Notes under the pieces: generated by a model | Database searches by the model: none | What the model was told of the DNA's origin: nothing | The model's input: the letters and a program-made list of their open reading frames with translations, nothing else | NCBI RefSeq assembly: GCF_001043895.1 | Contig: NZ_JTHF01000189.1 | Location: 1 to 34,316 of the forward strand | DNA length: 34,316 nucleotides | Direction of reading: 5' to 3' | From: Methylobacterium indicum | GTDB taxonomy: Bacteria; Pseudomonadota; Alphaproteobacteria; Rhizobiales; Beijerinckiaceae | Shown: in pieces, positions 6,680-13,508 of the stretch | How positions within the stretch are numbered: position 1 is the first letter of the stretch | Layout of the letters: each line of letters opens with the position of its first letter | Made by a program: the position numbers and the translations under genes

Positions 6680-7969
6680 ATGGATTGTCGTATCCTGCGT
6701 CAGCTGACCTTGAAGGCCGACGGGCATCTGTCATGTGACGACAGCAATGGATATTATATCCATGTCGGAGACGTGGCCAATAAGCCGGGATGGTCGATCA
6801 GACAGGTCTTTGGTGGCGCGATCTACGAGCATATTCGACGCTCGTTCCAGGACGGCCGCGTGCCATGGCCGGGCAAATGCGAGACCTGCGATTGCTTCTC
6901 TCCGCATGACCAGCCAGTGGACACATTGGAATCGCGCGTGCGGATCATGGTCGAGCCGACCCTGGACTGCCGGTTGGCCTGCCCGTCCTGCAAGCGTCGG
7001 CAGGAACTGGGACGGCGTCGGAGCGATGATCATCTCGCGCCGGGACTGCTCGGAAACCTTATCCGCAGTTGCGTGCGCTCCGACATCGCGGTCGACGAGG
7101 TGCACTATCTCGGCTGGGGCGAACCGCTGCTGCATCCCAACTTCCGCGACTTGGTCGAGACGGTACGAGCGCTCTCGCCGGGGACGATCCAGGAGGTCAC
7201 CACGACCGGAAATGCCGATTTCCGCGCGAGCCTCGGCGGCACATACATCGACCGCGTGGTCGTATCGTGCGATGGAGTGCGGCAGGAAGAGTACCAGAAG
7301 TACCGCATCAACGGTTCCCTGGAGGAGGCACTGCGGTTCATGCGCGATGCCAAGCTCCACGGCCACCCCGACACCTTCGTCGAGTGGAAGTACATCCTGT
7401 TCGACGGCAACGACCACCCCGACGACCTAATCCGAGCGCAGGTGCTCGCCGACGAATTCGGTCTCGACAGCTTGCTCTTCATCGTCACGAATTCGAAGAC
7501 CCGCTCGCTTCGCTACACCAACGACACTATGGCGGAGATCCCGATCCGCTCGCGTCGAACCAAAATTTCGCCCGCCGCCGCGATGATGATCGGGTCGCGC
7601 GTCTCCGGCCACGTGGATCCAGCCCGGTCGCAGCTGGGCGACCGGGAGAACGCTTCTCTCTATATCGACGAATGCCGCGTGACCCGCGGCAACATGCTGA
7701 CGGTGAGCGGCTGGTCCCTCGGCGCCGACGGCAGCTATGTCGACGAGGTCGAGTTGATCGCAGGCTCGCATCGGCAGGTTACCCAGACCCACGATCTGCG
7801 CCACGACGTGGCCGCGGCCCGCAGCAATGCGCAGGGTGCCCGCTGCGGCTTCCTGTTCCGAGTCCCACTCGGGGGGCAGTCGATGCCCGATGCGCTCGCC
7901 CTCACCGTGAGGCTGCGCAACCACACCCAGGACTTCTCCGCCGCCGTGCAGTGGCCGGCGGCCGGGTGA
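6680..7969 (+). CDS. Radical SAM protein with N-terminal SPASM-like cysteines and a C-terminal beta domain
   Basis: The 429-residue protein has the radical SAM cluster motif CxxxCxxC (C97, C101, C104), a GGEP-like GWGEP (145-149), VTTTGN (173-178) and VVVSCDG (193-199), so it should bind a 4Fe-4S cluster and cleave S-adenosylmethionine. An N-terminal segment has a cysteine set (C19, C67, C70, C72) that resembles a SPASM auxiliary-cluster region, placed before rather than after the core. Residues about 325-425 form a separate domain (GWSLGADGSYVDEVELI, LRHDVAAA, CGFLFRV) like beta domains appended to bacterial glycosyltransferases, from memory. A GGGAGGAAT ribosome site precedes ATG 6680, after a short AT-rich leader with a GGTAT/ATACC inverted repeat (6613-6627). 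Substrate unknown; glycan modification is a guess. No partner peptide gene was seen nearby. Confidence 0.85.
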   Translation: MDCRILRQLTLKADGHLSCDDSNGYYIHVGDVANKPGWSIRQVFGGAIYEHIRRSFQDGRVPWPGKCETCDCFSPHDQPVDTLESRVRIMVEPTLDCRLACPSCKRRQELGRRRSDDHLAPGLLGNLIRSCVRSDIAVDEVHYLGWGEPLLHPNFRDLVETVRALSPGTIQEVTTTGNADFRASLGGTYIDRVVVSCDGVRQEEYQKYRINGSLEEALRFMRDAKLHGHPDTFVEWKYILFDGNDHPDDLIRAQVLADEFGLDSLLFIVTNSKTRSLRYTNDTMAEIPIRSRRTKISPAAAMMIGSRVSGHVDPARSQLGDRENASLYIDECRVTRGNMLTVSGWSLGADGSYVDEVELIAGSHRQVTQTHDLRHDVAAARSNAQGARCGFLFRVPLGGQSMPDALALTVRLRNHTQDFSAAVQWPAAG

Positions 7970-8007
7970 ACCCACGATCCTCCATGAACCGCCGGGCCTG
8001 CCGACGG

Positions 8008-8036
8008 GGCCCGTTTCCCGCTCCGGGGGACGGGCC
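8008..8036. other. Stem-loop downstream of the radical SAM gene
   Basis: GGCCCGT (8008-8014) pairs with ACGGGCC (8030-8036), with further partial pairing inside. There is no T run, so it is at best a weak or Rho-assisted terminator. Confidence 0.4.
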
Positions 8037-8065
8037 ACATGGGAGTACCCACGGATTACCGAAAG

Positions 8066-8089
8066 GCGTGAAGGTGCCGTCCGCGTCGG
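8066..8089. repeat. 24-bp exact copy of part of the 46-residue protein gene
   Basis: The bases are identical to 4378-4401 in the same orientation. On the minus strand the surrounding frame reads IRVSPDADGTFTPFG, against IRIQADADGTFTLYS in the intact gene, so the likeness extends beyond the exact match. No start codon or complete frame is present, which points to a decayed paralogue fragment. Confidence 0.65.
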
Positions 8090-8176
8090 GCGAGACCCGT
8101 ATGCACTGGTTCGCGGGGTGTCCCCTGCCCTCTCGTCACGCCAACCATTCGAGGCGTCGGGGGAGCCACGTGGGCC

Positions 8177-9727
8177 TCAAGGCACCACCTCGTCCCGCGG
8201 CGTCGCGCTCAGTTCGGTCCAGTCGAGTTCCTCCTCCAGGCGGAAGAACGCGTCGTCGCCGATCTCGCCGCGGTCGCGCAGGTCCAGGATGACGCCGCGG
8301 GCGGCCTCGACGGCGCGACGGCGCAGGCCGTCGGCGGGCAGGCTCTCGGGGGCCAGGCCCTCGTCGTGCGATTCGGCCTCGCTGAGCGCCGCGTCGAATT
8401 CCCGGCGCAGCGCCTCGGCATGGGGCGAGTCGTCGCCGTCGAGGCTGTCGCGCGCGGCCCGATAGGCAGCGGCCCGGGCCCGGCCGATCTCGTGGCCGAC
8501 CGGATCGTCGTCCCCGAGGGAGAACCAGGCGAGCAGCGGGCGCAGGGTGAGGCCCTGGATCACCAGCGTGCCGAGCACGACGCAGAAGGCCGTGAGCACC
8601 ACGAGGTCGCGGTGCGGGAAGTCGCCCGGCAGCGCCAGGGCGAGCGCGATGGTGACGACGCCGCGCATGCCGCACCAGGCCACCGTCGTGCCCGAGCGCA
8701 GCCCGATCGGCGGCGGGCCGCTCGGTCCGAGCACCCGGTGCCACAGCCGCGCGACCGACCGCGCGCCGAGCACCCAGGCGAGGCGTACCGCCACGGTGGT
8801 GCCGAACACCGCCGCGGCCACGAGGGCGTAGTGGTGCCGCTCGGCCGGGCTCAGGCCTTCGAGGATCGGGCCGATCTGCAGGCCGACCAGCACGAAGGCG
8901 AGCACGTTGAGCACGAACACCGCCGTCTCCCAGACGGTGTTGGAGGTGATCCGCAAATGCGCCGGCACGGTCTGGGGCGAGAGCCGCGACACGGTGAGGC
9001 CGAAGCTCACCACCGTCAGCACGCCCGAGACCTCGACCCGCTCCGCGGCGAGCCAGAGCCCGAAGGTGGCGACGAATTGCAGCACCACGGCGCTCGGCGG
9101 ATCGGTGACGCGGCGCATCAGCCGGACGTAGAGCATCGCCAGCAGCGGCCCCGCCGCGAGGCCGCCGACGACGCCGATCAGGAAGGTCGGTGCGACCTCG
9201 GACGGGGCGAACGACCCCGTCGCCACCGCTCCGAGGGCCAGGCGGTAGATCAGCAGCGACGAGGCGTCGTTGAACAGGCTCTCGCCCTTGAGGATGGTGA
9301 CAAGGCGGTGGGGCAGCCGGACATGGGCCAGCACCGAGAGCGCCGCCACCGCGTCCGGCGGCGCCACGATGGCGCCGAGCACGATGCAGGCGGCGAACGG
9401 CATGTCGGGCACGAGCCAGCGCGCCACCAGGGCGACCGCCACCGTGGTGACCCCGACCGCGCCGACGACGAGGCCGGCGATCGGCCGCCAGTTGCGCCGC
9501 AGGTCGCGCAGGCTGGTGTCGTAGGCGGCGTCGAGCAGGACCGGGGCGAGGAAGAGCGCCAGCGCCAGATCGGGGTCGAGGCCCGGGCGCGGGACCTGGG
9601 GCACGAAGGCCAGCACGACCCCGCCGATGGCCAGGAAGGCCGGGAACGGCGCCCCGAGGCGCCGTGCCACCCCGGCGAGCAGGACCGCGACGACGAGCAC
9701 GCCCGCGATCCATTCGAAGATCAGCAT
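8177..9727 (-). CDS. CPA1-type monovalent cation/proton antiporter
   Basis: This inner-membrane protein exchanges Na+ or K+ for protons, for pH and salt balance. The 516 residues contain about twelve hydrophobic segments and then a charged cytoplasmic tail from about residue 430. Family motifs include GAIVAPPDAVAAL (about 118-130, carrying the transport Asp), GESLFNDASS (148-157) and GTTVAWCGMRGVVTIALAL. ATG 9727 was chosen because GGAGGGG precedes it directly and the membrane part begins there; a longer open frame upstream overlaps the 68-residue gene and reads as non-protein-like. The last 45 codons are duplicated at 6335-6527. Which cation is carried cannot be told. Confidence 0.92.
   Translation of the reverse strand: MLIFEWIAGVLVVAVLLAGVARRLGAPFPAFLAIGGVVLAFVPQVPRPGLDPDLALALFLAPVLLDAAYDTSLRDLRRNWRPIAGLVVGAVGVTTVAVALVARWLVPDMPFAACIVLGAIVAPPDAVAALSVLAHVRLPHRLVTILKGESLFNDASSLLIYRLALGAVATGSFAPSEVAPTFLIGVVGGLAAGPLLAMLYVRLMRRVTDPPSAVVLQFVATFGLWLAAERVEVSGVLTVVSFGLTVSRLSPQTVPAHLRITSNTVWETAVFVLNVLAFVLVGLQIGPILEGLSPAERHHYALVAAAVFGTTVAVRLAWVLGARSVARLWHRVLGPSGPPPIGLRSGTTVAWCGMRGVVTIALALALPGDFPHRDLVVLTAFCVVLGTLVIQGLTLRPLLAWFSLGDDDPVGHEIGRARAAAYRAARDSLDGDDSPHAEALRREFDAALSEAESHDEGLAPESLPADGLRRRAVEAARGVILDLRDRGEIGDDAFFRLEEELDWTELSATPRDEVVP
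8184..8320. repeat. Right-hand copy of a direct repeat flanking the radical SAM gene
   Basis: This segment, the 3' end of the intact antiporter gene, matches 6342-6527 in the same orientation once the 49-bp tandem duplication in the left copy is discounted. Differences are few (for example GTCCAGTCGAG against GTCCCCTCGAG). The two copies bracket 6528-8183. Confidence 0.9.
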
Positions 9728-9819
9728 CACCCCTCCGGTTGCAAGGGTGAGCAACGCGCGAGGGCTGCGGATGGTTTGCCGGGCGCTCCGGCCGGTCCGA
9801 TCGCGGGCGGCAGGAGGGC

Positions 9820-10026
9820 TTAGAGCTCGGCCTGCAGCTCGGCGATCTCGGCGGGGCGCAGGATGTGCCCGTCGGCGAGCACGATCCAGGCGATGCCGCC
9901 CTCCACCGCACGGGCGGCCGTCACCGCCTCGCGCAGGGTCGTGGTCGGGCGCTCCCCGGCCTCGTCGCCCGGCCAGACGACGAGTTGCGCCGGGGCGGTC
10001 CAGTCGATGCGGCCGCGGTCGGTCAT
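9820..10026 (-). CDS. 68-residue protein of unknown function
   Basis: The product has a plausible mixed alpha/beta composition (IDWTAPAQLVVWPGDEAG, AVEGGIAWIVLADGHIL, PAEIAELQAEL) rather than the Arg-rich character of chance frames here. It lies upstream of the antiporter gene on the same strand, 92 bases away, and may be transcribed with it. The family is not recognised, and no signal or membrane segment is seen. Confidence 0.62.
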   Translation of the reverse strand: MTDRGRIDWTAPAQLVVWPGDEAGERPTTTLREAVTAARAVEGGIAWIVLADGHILRPAEIAELQAEL

Positions 10027-10126
10027 GCGCCCTGATCACCACCCCATTGCGGCCATGGCGGGGCGGATGCGTTGCGGACGCGTGACGAAAACAAAGGCCG
10101 GAGCCGTCGCCCCGGCCGCCCCGGTG

Positions 10127-10447
10127 TCATCCGGCCGCCGCCAGTCCCTCCGGCCGTTTCACCTCGATCTCCACGAAGGCGATCGGGTGGCCGGAGCCGT
10201 TCTGGACGTCGTGCCGGATGCCGGCCGGGCGGCGGTAGGACTGGCCGTGGGCAAGCGGCACCTCGGTGACGCTCGTGCCGTCATGGACCCGCAGGGTGCC
10301 CTCCGTGATCATCACCACGAAATAGGGCCAGCCGTGCTCGTGCCAGCCGGTGACGGCGCCGGGCGAAAAGTCCCAGCGGGTGATGCGGACGGTCTCGTCG
10401 TCGACCTGGACGGTCGGGACAGCGGGGATCGTGCAGGCGAAGGCCAT
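10127..10447 (-). CDS. Small cupin-fold protein
   Basis: This 106-residue single-domain cupin has the two expected motifs: the first around GAVTGWHEHGWPYFVVMITEG (split across about residues 30-50, with metal-binding His pair HEH) and the second around AGIRHDVQNGSG (about 75-86). Such proteins bind a metal and act as small isomerases, dioxygenases or ligand sensors. It is the last gene of a minus-strand operon, 9 bases after the amidohydrolase gene, so it probably handles a substrate or product of that pathway. The exact activity is unknown. Confidence 0.83.
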   Translation of the reverse strand: MAFACTIPAVPTVQVDDETVRITRWDFSPGAVTGWHEHGWPYFVVMITEGTLRVHDGTSVTEVPLAHGQSYRRPAGIRHDVQNGSGHPIAFVEIEVKRPEGLAAAG

Positions 10448-10456
10448 CGGGATCTC

Positions 10457-11485
10457 CTACCGAGCCGATTCGAAGCCGGCGAGCACCGCCGTCAGGTTTT
10501 CGCCCAGGAGATCCGAGAGGTAGCCACCCTCCTGCACGAGCACGGTTGGGAGGCCGAGTCTTCCGAGCGCCGCCCCGATGCGCGAAAACCCCTCGGTGGT
10601 GATGGCGAGCCCGGCCAGCGGATCGTGCTCCGAGGCGTCGAGGCCGAGCGCCACCACCAGCGCGGTCGGGGCGAAGGACCTCACGGTATGGGCGGCCGTC
10701 CCCTCCAGCACGTCGAGATAGGCGTCGTCGCCGGTGCCGAGCGCCAGTGGCAGGTTCAGGTTGGCGCCGATCCCCTCCCCCTCGCCGCGCTCGTGGGCGT
10801 AGCCCCAGACGAAGGGGTAGAAGCCGCGCGGATCGGCGTGGAGCGAGACGGTGAGCACCGAGGGGTCGCGGTAGAAGATGCCCTGCGTGCCGTTGCCGTG
10901 ATGCACGTCGACGTCGAGCACCGCGACCCGGGCGTGGCGCTGGCGCAAGGCAGCGGCGGCGACCGCGCTGTTGTTGAAGTAGCAGTGTCCCCCGGCCCGG
11001 TCGCGATAGGCGTGATGGCCGGGCGGGCGGCAGAGCGCGTAGGCCGCGTCCTCGCCGTCGAGCACGAGTTGCGCGGCGCTCGCCGCGACGTCGGTGGCGG
11101 CGCAGGCCGCCGCGTAGGTGCCCGGCCCGATCGGGCAGGCGGTGTCGACCGTGTGCCAGCCGAGCCGCCCGACGATGTGGGTCGGGTAGGTCGCGGCCTC
11201 GCGCACCGGGTGGATGTTGGCGATCATCTCCGCGCCGTGATCCGGCAGCGCCTCCCATTCCTCCCAGGCCTGCGCCATGAAGGCGAGGTAGTCCGGGCTG
11301 TGGACCCGCGCCCGGGCGCCGGTGCCGTGGGCCTGCGGCGCCATCACCGTGTGGTGTCCGGCCTTCAGCCCGGCGAGCAGGCGGTCGGCCCGTTCCGGCT
11401 GGTCGGCGGCGGGCTTCACCTGGCCGCGCACCAGGAAGAATTTAGGGTCGTGGCTGCGATGGTCCTCGGAATGAACGGCCTTCAT
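10457..11485 (-). CDS. Acetylpolyamine amidohydrolase-like deacetylase (histone-deacetylase fold)
   Basis: This zinc hydrolase of the arginase/deacetylase fold is 342 residues long, close to the acetylpolyamine amidohydrolase of Mycoplana ramosa (341 residues from memory). It starts in the same way (SEDHR) and shares RPPGHHA (active-site His157-His158), DVDVHHGNGTQ (zinc ligands Asp193, His195), GLD (zinc ligand Asp283) and GGY with the catalytic Tyr322. The family removes acetyl groups from acetylated polyamines or related acylated amines. Its start overlaps the gntR stop by 4 bases (ATGA), which implies translational coupling. The adjacent ABC importer suggests the substrate is imported. 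Acetoin-utilisation-type or other acyl-amine deacetylation is an alternative. Confidence 0.9.
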   Translation of the reverse strand: MKAVHSEDHRSHDPKFFLVRGQVKPAADQPERADRLLAGLKAGHHTVMAPQAHGTGARARVHSPDYLAFMAQAWEEWEALPDHGAEMIANIHPVREAATYPTHIVGRLGWHTVDTACPIGPGTYAAACAATDVAASAAQLVLDGEDAAYALCRPPGHHAYRDRAGGHCYFNNSAVAAAALRQRHARVAVLDVDVHHGNGTQGIFYRDPSVLTVSLHADPRGFYPFVWGYAHERGEGEGIGANLNLPLALGTGDDAYLDVLEGTAAHTVRSFAPTALVVALGLDASEHDPLAGLAITTEGFSRIGAALGRLGLPTVLVQEGGYLSDLLGENLTAVLAGFESAR

Positions 11486-12207
11486 GGGGTCTCCGACGTC
11501 TCGTTGCGGGGTGGGGGGCCTTGCGGCGTGAGGCTCTCGAGCAGCCGGACGACCTCCCGGCGGGCGACGCCGATATGGTGGTCGACATGGGCGACGATCC
11601 GCTCCGGATGGCCGGCCTCGATCGCCGCCAGCACCGGCTCGTGGGTGCGGGCGATCTCGTCGGGGTCGTCGTAGAGCCGGCCGATCAGCCCGATCACGAT
11701 CCGCAATTCCGAGGCCAGCCCGTCGAACAGGCGCAGGAGCCGGGCATTGCCGGCGGCCTCGCAGATCAGGCGGTGGAACTGGTAATCGGCCTCGACGATG
11801 GTGGCGGGGTCGTCGCGCCGGGCGAGGTCCCGCATCAGGTCGAGCTGGCGGCGCAGGGCGGCCCTCGTTTCCGGCGTCAGGCGGCGCGCCGCCTCCACCG
11901 CCGCGTGGCGCTCGACGCAGAGGCGGAGGGCATAGAGCTCGTCCACGTCCCGCGCCGAGAGCTCGCGCACGAAGAAGCCGCGCCGCGGCGAGGCCATCAG
12001 CAGGCCTTGGCTCTCGAGCAGGCGGGCGGCCTCCCGCACCGGCGCCCGGCTGATGCCGAGTTCCCGCGCCACCGCCGCCTCCGCCACCTTGGCGCCGGGA
12101 GGCAGCCGCCCCTGAACGATCGCGTCGGTGAGCCGGCGCGCGACCTGGCGCACGAGGTCGCTCTCGGCCAGCACCGGCAATCCGACGGGTTGGGACATCG
12201 TGCGCAT
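11482..12207 (-). CDS. GntR-family transcriptional regulator, FCD (FadR) subfamily
   Basis: The 241-residue regulator has an N-terminal winged helix-turn-helix (DAIVQGRLPPGAKVAEAAVA, ELGISRAPVREAARLLESQG, PRRGFFV) and a helical FCD ligand-binding domain with metal-type residues (ADYQFHRLICEAAGN, then HVDHH near the C-terminus). FCD proteins usually repress catabolic operons until a carboxylate ligand binds. ATG 12207 follows GGAGGTG; ATG 12198 is an alternative. It heads the minus-strand operon with the deacetylase and cupin genes and diverges from the aldolase and ABC genes, so it likely controls both arms. Ligand unknown. Confidence 0.92.
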   Translation of the reverse strand: MRTMSQPVGLPVLAESDLVRQVARRLTDAIVQGRLPPGAKVAEAAVARELGISRAPVREAARLLESQGLLMASPRRGFFVRELSARDVDELYALRLCVERHAAVEAARRLTPETRAALRRQLDLMRDLARRDDPATIVEADYQFHRLICEAAGNARLLRLFDGLASELRIVIGLIGRLYDDPDEIARTHEPVLAAIEAGHPERIVAHVDHHIGVARREVVRLLESLTPQGPPPRNETSETP

Positions 12208-12224
12208 CGCACCTCCGTGGCCGG

Positions 12225-12256
12225 ATTGTGCAATGCGTAGGCGTCGATTGTCGACA
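12225..12256. promoter_or_regulatory. Possible GntR operators in the divergent control region
   Basis: Two small dyads lie just upstream of gntR: ATTG-TG-CAAT (12225-12234) and the perfect TGTCGACA (12249-12256), inside ATTGTCGACACT. FCD-type regulators often bind short TTGTxxACAA-like palindromes next to their own gene. The assignment is by likeness and position only. Confidence 0.4.
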
Positions 12257-12434
12257 CTTTTGGCTTGATCGAGATGCAAGGCCGGGTCAGTCTCCGGTCA
12301 TGCCGGATCCTGTCGTGGGTCCGCCCGGTCCTGTATCCGGATGTCGGCACGCGAGTATCCGTGCCGCATCGATCGATCACGCCAAGATCTCGCGGCATCC
12401 GATGCTGCCGCGACACCGTCCGCACGGAGGTCCG

Positions 12435-13205
12435 ATGTCGTCATCCGCTCATCCGCAGGCCGGCGAAGCCGCGCAGCGCGTCCGCGTCGACCTCGCGGCG
12501 GCCTACCGGCTGATCCACCGCCTCGGTCTCGACGACAGCATCTACACCCACATCTCGGCCCGCCTGCCCGGGCCGGAGCACCACTTCCTGATCAACCCCT
12601 ACGGGTTGCGCTTCGAGGAGGTGAAGGCCGGCAACCTCGTCACCGTCGACCTCGACGGCCGGGTGGTGGACGATCCCTGCGGTCTGGGCATCAACCCGGC
12701 GGGCTTCACCATCCACAGCGCGGTCCACGCCGCCCGGGAGGACGCGCTGTGCGTGCTCCACACCCATACGGTGGCGGGCGTCGCCGTCTCCTGCCAGGAG
12801 GAAGGGCTGCTGCCGCTCAACCAGTGGTCGATGCAGTTCGCCGGCCGCCTCGCCTACCACGATTACGAGGGCATCGCGCTGGACCTCGACGAGCGCCAGC
12901 GCCTGGTGGCCGATCTCGGCGACAAGCCGGTGATGGTCCTGCGCAACCACGGCATGCTGACCTGCGGCCGCTCGGTGGCCGAGGCGTTCAAGTTGATGCA
13001 CAACCTGGAGCGCTCGTGCCGGGCTCAGCTCGCGCTCCAGGCCGCCGGCGCCCCGCTGATCCGCCCCTCGGCGGCGGTCGCGGCGAAGACCGCCGGCCAG
13101 TACACGTCGTTCTACGACAAGATGGAGACGGGCCGGCTGCCCGACCCCGAGTGGGACGCCTTCAAGCGCATGCTGGAGCGCAGCGACCCGGATTACAAGG
13201 AATAG
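12435..13205 (+). CDS. Class II aldolase/adducin-domain protein
   Basis: The 256-residue protein has the class II aldolase fold: a THISAR segment (39-44), LINPYGLRFEEV, LHTHTVAG with metal-type His109 and His111, and RNHGMLTCG. In true aldolases a Glu a few residues before the first conserved His acts in catalysis. Here that region reads NPAGFTIHSAVH without an obvious Glu, as in the adducin-like branch of the family, so lyase activity is uncertain. A GGAGG site precedes ATG 12435. It is the first gene of the plus arm of the catabolic locus and diverges from gntR. A REP-like repeat separates it from the ABC genes. Confidence 0.85.
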   Translation: MSSSAHPQAGEAAQRVRVDLAAAYRLIHRLGLDDSIYTHISARLPGPEHHFLINPYGLRFEEVKAGNLVTVDLDGRVVDDPCGLGINPAGFTIHSAVHAAREDALCVLHTHTVAGVAVSCQEEGLLPLNQWSMQFAGRLAYHDYEGIALDLDERQRLVADLGDKPVMVLRNHGMLTCGRSVAEAFKLMHNLERSCRAQLALQAAGAPLIRPSAAVAAKTAGQYTSFYDKMETGRLPDPEWDAFKRMLERSDPDYKE

Positions 13206-13245
13206 GGCGACGCCCGACTCACCCGCCGACACGAGCACGGGTTTC

Positions 13246-13440
13246 CCCTCTCCCCGCAGGCGGGGAGAGGGCTGCGGACCCCTTGTCGGGTCCGCGGCAA
13301 GCGGAGGCGAAAGCCGAAGCGAGGGTGAGGGGGTCTCGACGCGTGAGCCTCTTCCGGAGACACCCCCTCACCCTCGGCTGACGCCTCGCTCCGTCGACGA
13401 CAAGGTCGCCGGAGCCCTCTCCCCGCCCGCGGGGAGAGGG
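13246..13440. repeat. REP-like element: two identical hairpins around a central 15-bp inverted repeat
   Basis: CCCTCTCCCCGC/GCGGGGAGAGGG hairpins occur at 13246-13271 (turn AG) and 13415-13440 (turn CC). Between them, 13320-13334 and 13362-13376 form a perfect 15-bp inverted repeat. The whole could fold into one large branched structure. It fills most of the 303-base gap between the aldolase and binding-protein genes, and no gene is present. Such GC-rich palindromes are usually dispersed in many copies in these genomes. Confidence 0.85.
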
Positions 13441-13508
13441 GAGATGCGCGCAACCCGCGCGTTCACCGTCTCACGACGCCGCCACAGGGACCAACGGGGA
13501 CACTCTCG

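Noticed and set aside
6680..7969. Peptide-modifying radical SAM system with a precursor peptide
   Set aside because: No short precursor-like gene or export gene was found beside it; the flanks hold only gene remnants.
8366..9823. A 485-codon open frame antisense to the antiporter gene
   Set aside because: The translation is dominated by Arg, His, Gly and Glu and mirrors the codon bias of the real gene.
9728..10042. N-terminal extension of the antiporter frame
   Set aside because: It overlaps a better small gene in another frame and consists of Arg/Asp-rich sequence, while the membrane protein clearly begins at 9727.
13246..13440. CRISPR array
   Set aside because: The repeats are palindromic hairpins in only two copies with no regular spacers and no cas genes nearby.
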